Below, piece by piece: positions 18,764 to 26,433 of a stretch of DNA of 64,000 nucleotides. The notes beneath the pieces were generated by a model. It saw only the letters and a program-made list of their open reading frames with translations, did no database searches and was not told the DNA's origin. A program made the position numbers and the translations under genes. Positions within the stretch are counted from its first letter, which is position 1. Each line of letters starts with the position of its first letter. Source of the stretch: Streptantibioticus ferralitis (lineage in GTDB: Bacteria; Actinomycetota; Actinomycetes; Streptomycetales; Streptomycetaceae); NCBI RefSeq assembly GCF_029223525.1, contig NZ_JARHTQ010000004.1:186001-250000 (forward strand), given 5' to 3'.

Positions 18764-20224
18764 CTAACCGTCGCCCCGGCGAGCGGCGCCGACCGCCGCG
18801 GCCGGAGCCGCCGTTGGCCGGGGGGCCGAGACCCACCGGCCGCCGTTCTGCCAGTAGGACTGGATCTCCTCCAGGCGGCGCCCCTTGGTCTCCGGCGCCA
18901 TCCGGGCCACGAAGACGATGGCCAGCAGGGCCAGTACCGCGAAGCCCGCGAAGGTCCAGGTGGGGCCCGCCCGGTCGATGACGGACGGGAAGAACTGGGC
19001 GATGAGGAAGTTCGCCACCAGGTCCGCGGTGAGCATCGCCGAGGCGCCCATGGACCGCAGCCGGGACGGGAACGCCTCGCTCGCGTACACCCAGATCAGC
19101 GAGCCGAAGCCGAAGTTGAACGCGGCCGTGAACAGCAGCAGCGCGGCGAAGCCGATCCAGGTCGCGGCCCCGCGCAGCGAGGTGAGCCCGAATACGGCGG
19201 TGAGCACCACCAGCGAGCCCAGCATGGTGCCGATCCCGCTGAACAGCACCACCCGCCGCCCGAACCGGTCGATGATGAACAGGGCGAGCACAGTGGCCGC
19301 CAGCGAGGCGAGTTCGACGATGGACGGCAGCAGGAAGCTCTGACCGCTGCCGGTGAAGCCCATCTTCTGGAAGATCTCCGGGCTGTAGTACGTGACCGCG
19401 TTGATCCCGGTGATCTGACAGAAGAACCCGAGGGCCAGGACGAACAGGGTGGCGCGGGTATACGGCGGCCGGAACATCGCGGCCAGGCCGCCGTGTCCGC
19501 CGCGCTCCTGGCGGATCTGCGCCGCGATGGCCCGCGTCTCCGCCTCAGCGTCGACATCGGGATCGACAAGCCGCAGCACGCGTACGGCTTCCTCGTCGCG
19601 CCCCTTGAGCACGTACCAGCGCGGGGTGTCCGGCAGGAGCAGCAGCGGGATGACGATGAGTGCCGCGGGGACGGCGGACAGACCGAGCATCCACCGCCAG
19701 TGCCCGCCGTCGGCCAGGCCCCAGTTGACGAAGTACGTGATGGTGATGCCCGCGACACAGGCCACCTGGTAGGTGGCGGTCGCGGCGCCCCGGATGCGGG
19801 CCGGAGTGGATTCGGCGATGTACAGCGGCGCGGCGACGATACACAGGCCGATCGCCACACCGAGCAGAAAGCGCATCGTGTCCAGCACCGTCACGTTCGG
19901 GGCGAACGCCGACAGCGCGACGAAGACCGCGTACGAGGCGGCCACCATCACCATCGTCTTCCGGCGGCCCAGCGCGTCGGCGACCCGGCCGCCCAGGACC
20001 GCGCCCAGGACCGAGCCCACCACCAGAACGCTGTTGACCAGGCCCTGCTCCGCGGAGCTCAGCTGGAAGTCCTTGCTGAGGAAGACCAGGGCTCCCGAGA
20101 CGCTGCCCGTGTCATAGCCGTAGATCACCCCGACCAGGGCGCCGGTCAGCGCGATCATCCGACCGGTGCGGTACGCGCTGACGTGCGGCGGACGAGTGGG
20201 GGGCACGTGGGGCGGGTGAGGCAT
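18764..20224 (-). CDS. MFS sugar porter family transporter
   Basis: Twelve-helix proton-sugar symporter, about 486 aa. Signature motifs are GGRVADALGRRKTM between helices 2 and 3, YIAESTPARIRGA after helix 4, LLLPDTPRWYVLKGR before the central loop, and APETKGRRLEEIQ at the end. The segment QITGINAVTYYSPEIF in helix 7 is typical of hexose/pentose porters. I place the start at the ATG at 20224; a GTG four codons upstream lies within a CAACC-N3-GGTTG palindrome. It is cotranscribed with the alpha-galactosidase and probably imports galactose or a related sugar. Confidence 0.88.
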   Translation of the reverse strand: MPHPPHVPPTRPPHVSAYRTGRMIALTGALVGVIYGYDTGSVSGALVFLSKDFQLSSAEQGLVNSVLVVGSVLGAVLGGRVADALGRRKTMVMVAASYAVFVALSAFAPNVTVLDTMRFLLGVAIGLCIVAAPLYIAESTPARIRGAATATYQVACVAGITITYFVNWGLADGGHWRWMLGLSAVPAALIVIPLLLLPDTPRWYVLKGRDEEAVRVLRLVDPDVDAEAETRAIAAQIRQERGGHGGLAAMFRPPYTRATLFVLALGFFCQITGINAVTYYSPEIFQKMGFTGSGQSFLLPSIVELASLAATVLALFIIDRFGRRVVLFSGIGTMLGSLVVLTAVFGLTSLRGAATWIGFAALLLFTAAFNFGFGSLIWVYASEAFPSRLRSMGASAMLTADLVANFLIAQFFPSVIDRAGPTWTFAGFAVLALLAIVFVARMAPETKGRRLEEIQSYWQNGGRWVSAPRPTAAPAAAVGAARRGDG

Positions 20225-20240
20225 AGCGGCAACCACCGGT

Positions 20241-20274
20241 TGATTGGTTTTGGGGGTTGTGCTGATCGGTTTTG
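20241..20274. promoter_or_regulatory. Direct repeats in the sugar porter promoter
   Basis: TGATTGGTTTTG (20241-20252) and TGATCGGTTTTG (20263-20274) match at 11 of 12 positions and are spaced 22 bases apart, two helical turns. They lie 17 to 50 bases upstream of the sugar porter start in an A/T-rich patch. This is a candidate tandem binding site for the local DeoR-type regulator or another repressor. Confidence 0.45.
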
Positions 20275-20313
20275 AAAATATCCAGCCCCAACCGAGCAGC
20301 TGTCAACAGCCCG

Positions 20314-20378
20314 CTTGCGCAGTCTTGCGCACCGAGCCCGGGCCTCACGGACGTGGACAGACCCCCCGACCTTGCGCG
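20314..20378. promoter_or_regulatory. CTTGCGC repeats upstream of the SIS isomerase
   Basis: CTTGCGCA occurs at 20314-20321 and again at 20324-20331, one helical turn apart, and CTTGCGCG at 20371-20378. All lie 60 to 130 bases upstream of the isomerase start in the divergent region. DeoR-family proteins often bind direct repeats of this kind, so these are candidate operators for the regulator encoded two genes downstream. Confidence 0.4.
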
Positions 20379-20441
20379 ATGCTGATCGAAGTGCACCTTA
20401 TTCGTGCATCAGAAATCACTCAGAGCCTGAGAGAAGGATCG

Positions 20442-21347
20442 ATGGCCGCGATCGAGCACATGGCGCAGGAAATCGACAGCCAGCCGGACGTGTGGCGCCA
20501 GGCCGCCGAGATCGCCGCGGGCGATGTCCCGCTGCCGGCCCCCGGCGAGCGGGTCGCCGTCGTCGGTTGCGGCACCTCGTGGTTCATGGCGCAGTCCTAC
20601 GCGGCGCTGCGCGAGCGCGCGGGCCACGGCACCACCGACGCCTTCGCCGCCTCGGAGGCGTTCGCCGCGGGCGACGCCTTCGCCGAGCGCGGGTACGACA
20701 CGGTCCTGGCCATCACCCGCTCCGGCACGACCACCGAACTGCTGCGGCTGATGGACCGGTTGAAGGGCCGTACCAGGACGGTCGCCGTCGTCGGTGACCA
20801 GCGGACGCCCATCGCCGAGGCGTGCGACGCCATCGTGGGACTGCCGTTCGCCGACGAGCGGTCGGTGGTGCAGACCCGCTTCGCCACCTCCGCGCTGCTC
20901 CTGCTCCGCCGCCACCTGGGCGAGGCCGTCGAGGGCGCGGTACGCGATGTGGCGGACGCGCTGCGCCGACCGGTCGACCCGGCGTGGGTGCGCGCGGAGC
21001 AGTTCACCTTCCTGGGCCATGGCTGGACGTACGGCCTGGCGAACGAGGCCGCGCTCAAGATGCGCGAGGCGTCGCAGAGCTGGACCGAGGCGTACCCCCT
21101 GCTGGAGTACCGGCACGGCCCGATCGCCATCGCCGCACCGGACCGGGTCACCTGGGTCCTCGGGCCGGAGACCGGCGAGTTGGAGGCGGATGTGGCGAAG
21201 ACCGGCGCGCTGTTCGTACACCACGACCGCGACGCGCTGGCCGATCTGGTCCTGGTGCAGCGGGTCGCCCTGGAACGCGCCCGGGCCCGCGGACTCGACC
21301 CCGACCGGCCGCGCGGTCTCACCCGGTCCGTCATCCTGAACGCATGA
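20442..21347 (+). CDS. SIS-domain sugar-phosphate isomerase/deaminase
   Basis: Two-SIS-domain protein, 301 aa, related to AgaS and the isomerase half of GlmS. The first domain contains VAVVGCGTSWFMAQSY and ITRSGTTTELL. The second contains FLGHGWTYGLANEAALKMRE and the active-site segment EAYPLLEYRHGPIA. Such proteins isomerise or deaminate amino-sugar 6-phosphates. The ATG has GAGAAGGAT upstream; the frame extends 66 codons further upstream without similarity. It is first in an operon with a tagatose-bisphosphate-type aldolase and a DeoR regulator, which points to galactosamine or tagatose 6-phosphate catabolism. Confidence 0.82.
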   Translation: MAAIEHMAQEIDSQPDVWRQAAEIAAGDVPLPAPGERVAVVGCGTSWFMAQSYAALRERAGHGTTDAFAASEAFAAGDAFAERGYDTVLAITRSGTTTELLRLMDRLKGRTRTVAVVGDQRTPIAEACDAIVGLPFADERSVVQTRFATSALLLLRRHLGEAVEGAVRDVADALRRPVDPAWVRAEQFTFLGHGWTYGLANEAALKMREASQSWTEAYPLLEYRHGPIAIAAPDRVTWVLGPETGELEADVAKTGALFVHHDRDALADLVLVQRVALERARARGLDPDRPRGLTRSVILNA

Positions 21348-21387
21348 TCCCGAGTATGTGACGGTCAGCCGAGAAAGGACCCCCGTC

Positions 21388-22272
21388 GTGCCGCTGACAT
21401 CCACCGCGTCCGTGATGCGGGCCGCCGCCGCCGCGGGCTGCGGCGCCGCCGCCTTCAACGTCCTCCATCTGGAGACGGCCGAGGCGCTGGTCGCCGCGGC
21501 GGAGCAGACCGGTGCGCCGCTGATCCTGCAGATCAGCGAGAACTGCGTCAGATACCACGGCAGCCTGCTGCCGCTCGCCCGGGCCACGCTGGCGCTGGCG
21601 GAGCTGAGCGGCGCATCCGTCGCCGTGCACCTGGACCATGTCACCGACGCGGCGCTGCTGCGCGAGGGCGTCGAGGCGGGCATCGGCTCGGTCATGGTGG
21701 ACGCCTCGGCCCTGCCGTACGAGCGGAACGTGGCGACCACCGGTGAGCTCACCGCCTGGTGCCATGACCGGAAGGTGTACGTGGAGGCCGAGTTGGGGGA
21801 GGTGGGCGGCAAGGACGGGGTGCACGCACCCGGCGCCCGGACCGACCCGGACGAGGCGCTGTCGTTCGTCCGCGCCACCGGCGTCGACGCGCTGGCGGTG
21901 GCCGTCGGCTCCTCGCACGCCATGCGTGAGCGCACCGTCGAGCTCGACAAGGAGCTGATCAGCCGGCTGCGCGACCGGCTGCCGGTGCCGCTGGTGCTGC
22001 ACGGTTCCTCCGGCGTGCCGGACGAGGAGATCCGCCGGGCCATCGCGGCCGGGATGACGAAGATCAATGTGTCGACGCACCTGGTGGCCGCGTTCACCGC
22101 CGAGGTACGGCAACGGCTGGCGGCGGACCCCTCGTTGGTCGACTCCCGCAAGTACGTGGGACCCGCCCGATCCGCGGTGACCGCCGCGGCGGCGCAGCTG
22201 CTGCGGGTCATCACCGAGCCCGCCATGACCCCGACCCCCGGGGGCGAGGACGTTGCCGCAGGTCGCGCCTGA
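21388..22272 (+). CDS. Class II tagatose/fructose-bisphosphate aldolase
   Basis: Zinc-dependent aldolase of the GatY/KbaY/FbaA family, 294 aa, that cleaves a ketose 1,6-bisphosphate to two triose phosphates. Motifs include AFNVLHLETAEALV, the zinc-binding HLDHVTDAALL, VEAELGEVGGKD, LHGSSGVPDEEIRRAI with a zinc histidine, and the phosphate-binding TKINVSTHL. GTG at 21388 is preferred because AAAGGA precedes it. It lies 40 bases after the SIS gene. The matching sugar-phosphate kinase is not encoded in the window, so it must act from elsewhere. Confidence 0.87.
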   Translation: MPLTSTASVMRAAAAAGCGAAAFNVLHLETAEALVAAAEQTGAPLILQISENCVRYHGSLLPLARATLALAELSGASVAVHLDHVTDAALLREGVEAGIGSVMVDASALPYERNVATTGELTAWCHDRKVYVEAELGEVGGKDGVHAPGARTDPDEALSFVRATGVDALAVAVGSSHAMRERTVELDKELISRLRDRLPVPLVLHGSSGVPDEEIRRAIAAGMTKINVSTHLVAAFTAEVRQRLAADPSLVDSRKYVGPARSAVTAAAAQLLRVITEPAMTPTPGGEDVAAGRA

Positions 22273-22335
22273 CACACTGGAGGTCCGGGGGAGCGGCCCC
22301 CGCCGGATCCCGTACCCCCGCAGGAGGTGTCAGAC

Positions 22336-23130
22336 GTGCGCCATGAACGGCTGACGGCCTTGCTGGAACTGCTCGGCGAACGAGGCCAGATGGGGGTCGA
22401 GGAGGCCGCCGGCGAGCTCGGTGTGTCCGCCGCGACGGTACGGCGCGACATGGACACCCTGGCCGAGCAGCAGCTGCTGACCCGCACCCGCGGTGGCGCC
22501 GTGCTGAGCTCTGTCGCGTACGACCTGCCCATACGCTACAAGGGCAGCCAACGCGCCCCGGAGAAGCGGCAGATCGCCCAGGCCGCGAGCGCCCTGGTAC
22601 CGCGCGGCAGCGTGGTCGGCCTCAGCGGGGGCACCACCACCACCGAGATCGCCCGAACCCTGGCGAGCCGCCCGGACCTCGCGGAACCGGGCCCCAATCC
22701 GCATCTCACGGTGGTCACCAACGCCCTGAACATCGCCAACGAACTGGCCGTACGCCCGCAGATCAAGATCGTGCTGACCGGCGGCGTCGCCCAGCCCCGC
22801 TCCTTCGAACTCGTCGGCCCCTACAGCGACTTGGTGCTGCGCGAGGTCACCATGGACATCGCGTTCATCGGTGTGAACGGCCTCGATCCGAAGGTCGGCG
22901 CGACCGTCCACGACGAACGCGAGGCCCGGGTGAACCGCCTCATGGCCGAGCGTGCCACCCGCCCGGTCGTGGTGTCCGATTCCTCCAAACTCGGCTTGCG
23001 CGCCTTCGCCGCCATCGGCACCTGCGACCTCTTCGACACCCTCATCACGGACGAGGGCGCCGACGAGGAGATCCGCCGGGAGTTCGCCGAGCGCGGACTG
23101 CGGATCATCACCGCCCCGGTCCCCGACTGA
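22336..23130 (+). CDS. DeoR-family transcriptional regulator
   Basis: Repressor of 264 aa. The N-terminal helix-turn-helix (RHERLTALLELLGERGQMGV, then ELGVSAATVRRDMDTL) is followed by the sugar-phosphate-sensing DeoRC domain with LSGGTTTTEIA, VTNALNIANEL, TGGVAQPRSFELVGP and VVSDSSKLG. AGGAGG precedes the GTG at 22336 at normal spacing; the earlier in-frame GTG overlaps that ribosome-binding site. It is the last gene of the isomerase-aldolase operon and probably autoregulates it. The divergent sugar porter may be a further target. Confidence 0.9.
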   Translation: MRHERLTALLELLGERGQMGVEEAAGELGVSAATVRRDMDTLAEQQLLTRTRGGAVLSSVAYDLPIRYKGSQRAPEKRQIAQAASALVPRGSVVGLSGGTTTTEIARTLASRPDLAEPGPNPHLTVVTNALNIANELAVRPQIKIVLTGGVAQPRSFELVGPYSDLVLREVTMDIAFIGVNGLDPKVGATVHDEREARVNRLMAERATRPVVVSDSSKLGLRAFAAIGTCDLFDTLITDEGADEEIRREFAERGLRIITAPVPD

Positions 23131-23314
23131 CAGCGCACGACCGGGGCGCATCCCTCTTACGGGTGAAGCGTGGCCGCTCCGGCATCGCGAGCATCGAGAA
23201 CATCCCAACTGATCGGCCAGTACGCCGACATGACCTGTGAACCCGGTCAACGAGCTAGGCTGGCAAGGACTGTTGACGGCTCGCTCGGGGGGCGCGGAAG
23301 GGGTGTGCGGGGGT

Positions 23315-24157
23315 ATGGTGCGGGGTCCGGAGTGGATGCGGTCAGGTCCCAGGAAACCCGTGGAACTGCACACCGACCGGCCGCACGCCGCGCGGGTGTA
23401 CGACTTCCTGCTCGGCGGAAAGACCAACTACGCGGCGGACCGCGAGGCCGCACAGCGAACCCTGCTGGCGCTCCCCAACGCCGCCCTGATCGCCCGGCAG
23501 AACCGCGCCTTCATGCACCGGGCGGCCCGCTACCTGGCCGCCGAGGCAGGGATCCGGCAGTTCCTGGACATCGGCACCGGCATCCCGACCACGCCCAACC
23601 TCCATGAGGTCGTCCAGGCGATCGAGCCGCGGTCGCGGGTGGTCTACGCCGACAACGACCCGATCGTGCTCACCCATTCCCGCGCCCTGCACACCAGCCA
23701 CCCCGAGGGTCGTACCGCGTATGTGCACGGTGACCTCTGCCACCCGGACGGCATCCTGGACGACCCGGAGTTGGCGCGCACCCTCGACCTGGGCGAGCCG
23801 GTCGCGCTCACCCTCGTTGCCGTACTCCACTGGCTGCCGAAGGAGTGCGATCCGTTCGCCATCGTGTCCCGACTGCTGGACGCCCTACCGCCGGGCAGCT
23901 TCCTGGCGCTGAGTCATGTGACGGACGACTTCGAGCCGAAGGCACTGGACGAGGTCGCGGAGGACTTCCGGCGCTCCGGATCCCACGTGAACGTCCGCAG
24001 CAAGGCCGAAGTGGCCGAGTTCTTCACGGGGTTGGAGCTGGTCGAACCCGGCATCGAGGTGCTGCAGCGCTGGCGTCCCGACTCCGCGGACATCGAGGCC
24101 GGATCGCTGGCGGACACCGACATCCCGCTGTACGGGGCGGTGGCCCGCAAGGGCTGA
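23315..24157 (+). CDS. Methyltransf_19 (DUF574) SAM-dependent methyltransferase
   Basis: Class I methyltransferase of 280 aa, a family widespread in Streptomyces. It begins with the signature RPHAARVYDFLLGGKTNYAA, followed by the SAM-binding FLDIGTGIPTTPNLHEV and the acidic VVYADNDPIV. The start at 23315 follows GGAAGGGG. Members are close to the SCO paralogues that flank regulatory trios of ATPase, DUF397 and XRE proteins, as here. The methyl acceptor is unknown. The stop lies 3 bases from the convergent ATPase gene. Confidence 0.85.
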   Translation: MVRGPEWMRSGPRKPVELHTDRPHAARVYDFLLGGKTNYAADREAAQRTLLALPNAALIARQNRAFMHRAARYLAAEAGIRQFLDIGTGIPTTPNLHEVVQAIEPRSRVVYADNDPIVLTHSRALHTSHPEGRTAYVHGDLCHPDGILDDPELARTLDLGEPVALTLVAVLHWLPKECDPFAIVSRLLDALPPGSFLALSHVTDDFEPKALDEVAEDFRRSGSHVNVRSKAEVAEFFTGLELVEPGIEVLQRWRPDSADIEAGSLADTDIPLYGAVARKG

Positions 24158-24160
24158 CCG

Positions 24161-24697
24161 TCAGGCGCACGCCGAGACGGCCGCCCAGACCACCTTTCCG
24201 CCGTGGTCCGGCGGGGTCCAGCCCCAGGACTCGCTGAGCGCGTCGATGACATGCAGTCCGCGCCCGGTCTCCGCGAGATGGTCGGGCTCCTTGAGCACCG
24301 GTACGCCCGTACCGGGGTCGCACACCGCGCACAGCACGGTCGTTCCCCGGAGCAGCAGGCCGAGCCAGACCGGGTGCGCCGGTGCGGGAAGCTCCTGCGC
24401 GGTCGCTAATCCGTACCGCATGGCGTTGCTCAGCAGCTCGGAGACGATGATGGCGGCGTTGTCCACGAGGGCGGGCATGCCCCACCCGGTCAGGGTCGAC
24501 CGGGTGAACTGGCGTGCCGCGCCCGCCGCTTGGAGGTCCCCGGCCAGCCCGCAGGCGGCGAATCCACTGGGGCCCTGGGCGCTGTCGTCCAGCGGGAAGG
24601 CCCCCCTCGCGGCCAGTGCCAGCCAGTGCCTGCCGGAACCGTCGGGTACGGCGTTGCCTGCTGAATCGGCCGGGTGTGTGGTCATCACGATCTCCAT
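24161..24697 (-). CDS. RsbW-like ATP-binding protein (HATPase), TTA-containing
   Basis: Single GHKL-fold kinase/anti-sigma-like domain, 178 aa. The N box is AIIVSELLSNAMRYGLA; the G1 region is VCDPGTGVPV, and GRGLHVIDALSESWGW completes the nucleotide pocket. The ATG at 24697 follows GAGAGGTTCC. An in-frame TTA leucine codon at 24407-24409 makes translation dependent on the bldA tRNA in Streptomyces. It stands beside DUF397 and XRE/DUF5753 genes, the usual grouping of the whiJ/abaA-like developmental loci. A regulatory rather than enzymatic role is likely. Confidence 0.85.
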   Translation of the reverse strand: MEIVMTTHPADSAGNAVPDGSGRHWLALAARGAFPLDDSAQGPSGFAACGLAGDLQAAGAARQFTRSTLTGWGMPALVDNAAIIVSELLSNAMRYGLATAQELPAPAHPVWLGLLLRGTTVLCAVCDPGTGVPVLKEPDHLAETGRGLHVIDALSESWGWTPPDHGGKVVWAAVSACA

Positions 24698-24914
24698 GGA
24701 ACCTCTCGGGCAGTCGTTGCGGACGGGCCTCCCGGGCCCACTATCCCGCGTTTGCCGGTGGCACTGCAAGCACATCTGCAATTACAGTCGTAAGGACACC
24801 GGTAAGTACATCTGCAAGAACGGATGCACGTGCACGAGGAGTTGACGGTGCGTCAGCAAATTCGGATGCGGTCCGGTGGACACCACGCACGGCAGCGGCA
24901 AAGGAGCGACGGGG

Positions 24915-25151
24915 ATGCAGCAGATCGACAACGGTGTGCAGGCCACACGGATCGAAGGGGCGGTCTGGCAGAAGAGCCGGCGGAGCAATCCGAGCGGTAA
25001 CTGCGTGGAGCTCGCCGCGCTGCCCGGCGGCCAGTTCGCGGTCCGCAACTCCCGCCACCCCGAGGGCCCCGCGCTGGTGTACACCCGTGAGGAGATGATC
25101 GCCTTCATCGGCGGAGCGAAGGACGGCGACTTCGACGCCCTGGTGGGCTGA
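24915..25151 (+). CDS. DUF397 small protein
   Basis: A 78-aa protein with the DUF397 pattern: AVWQKSRRSNPSGNCVELA, LPGGQFAVRNSRHPEGPALV and a C-terminal EEMIAFIGGAKDGDFD. The ATG at 24915 has AAGGAG upstream; a longer frame to 24876 lacks one. In Streptomyces such proteins are encoded beside an XRE/DUF5753 protein and appear to antagonise it, as in the whiJ locus. The XRE partner follows about 110 bases downstream. Confidence 0.87.
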   Translation: MQQIDNGVQATRIEGAVWQKSRRSNPSGNCVELAALPGGQFAVRNSRHPEGPALVYTREEMIAFIGGAKDGDFDALVG

Positions 25152-25261
25152 GCAGGGCCCGCCCAGGCCGGCGCGGAGCGGATCCGTGCCACCCATCCGC
25201 TGTACTGATGGGCGGCACGGATGCCAGACTGGGCAGTCACCCGTCACTCAGGAGAGTTGGA

Positions 25262-26173
25262 ATGCCCGCCATGATGCGGCCGAGCAGCGAGCCGTCGATA
25301 CGGCGCTACCTCGAACACCCGCGGGGCGGGCCGACCGTCCTGCGGATCGTGCTGGGTACCCAACTGCGCAGGCTCCGTGAGCAGTGCAAGGTCAGCCGCG
25401 AGGAGGCGGGCGAGGCGATCCGCGGCTCGCACGCCAAGATCAGTCGGCTGGAACTCGGCCGGGTGAGCTTCAAAGAGCGCGACGTGGCCGATCTGCTCAC
25501 CCTCTACGGTGTCGTGGACGATCAGGAGCGGGCGGACTACCTCGCACTGGCCCGGCAGGCGAGCACACCCGGCTGGTGGAACCAGTACGGCGATGTGCTG
25601 CCCAACTGGTTCGAGACGCACATCGGCCTGGAAGAGGCGGCGTCGATGATCCGGACCTACGAGGTCCAGTTCGTCCCCGGCCTGCTCCAGACCGAACACT
25701 ACGCGCGCTCCGTCATCCGGCTCGGCTATCCGCACGCCTCGGTCCGCGAGATCGACCGCCGGGTCGAACTGCGCATGGCCCGCCAGAGACGGCTGACCAC
25801 ACCGGACGCGCCCCGGCTGTGGGCCGTCGTGGATGAGGCGGCACTGCGCCGTCCGCTCGGCGGAGCCGACGCCATGCGGGCCCAGTTGGAGCATCTGCTG
25901 AAGGCCGCGGAACTGCCCAACATCACCTTGCAGGTCGCCCCGTTCAGCGTTGGCGGACTCGCGGCGGCGGGCGGCCCGATCACCATCCTGCGCTTCCAGG
26001 AGCCGGATCTGCCCGACATCGTCTATCTGGAGCAGCTCACCAGCGCGCTCTACCTGGACAAGCTGGACGAGGTCGACAACTACCTGAGCGTGATGGACCG
26101 TCTGTGCGCGGAAGCCGAACCGCCCAGGGACAGCGTCAAGTTCATCAAGGAACTGGTCCAGCAGGTCGGCTGA
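25262..26173 (+). CDS. XRE-family regulator with DUF5753 domain
   Basis: DNA-binding protein of 303 aa. An XRE helix-turn-helix (LGTQLRRLREQCKVSREEAG, then IRGSHAKISRLELG) is followed by DUF5753 with the hallmarks EEAASMIRTYEVQFVPGLLQ, EHYARSVI and VVDEAALRRPLG, and ending in EELVQQVG-like residues. The ATG follows CAGGAGAG. Together with the DUF397 gene and the divergent ATPase this is a WhiJ-like module. It lies directly upstream of the biosynthetic operon at 26434, so a role in controlling that operon is possible but not shown. Confidence 0.9.
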   Translation: MPAMMRPSSEPSIRRYLEHPRGGPTVLRIVLGTQLRRLREQCKVSREEAGEAIRGSHAKISRLELGRVSFKERDVADLLTLYGVVDDQERADYLALARQASTPGWWNQYGDVLPNWFETHIGLEEAASMIRTYEVQFVPGLLQTEHYARSVIRLGYPHASVREIDRRVELRMARQRRLTTPDAPRLWAVVDEAALRRPLGGADAMRAQLEHLLKAAELPNITLQVAPFSVGGLAAAGGPITILRFQEPDLPDIVYLEQLTSALYLDKLDEVDNYLSVMDRLCAEAEPPRDSVKFIKELVQQVG

Positions 26174-26433
26174 GCGGATCGCTGAATTTCCGCCCGACGC
26201 CACCAGCGTAGGCGCGACATCGCGGGTGCGGACACCGTCCCCCGCGTTTTCGTCATGTCGGCCGCCGTGCCGTTCTGAGGTGCCGCACGGCCGACTCAAC
26301 GTGCCCTCATGGCATATGACGAAGTAATACGGCCGCCTTTGTTCACCGTATGGGCGCTGCCACACGATCAGTGAGTTCGCGTATCCGCTCCGCTCGCTTT
26401 CGTCTTGTTGTCTTCGCCTAGAAAGACATAACC

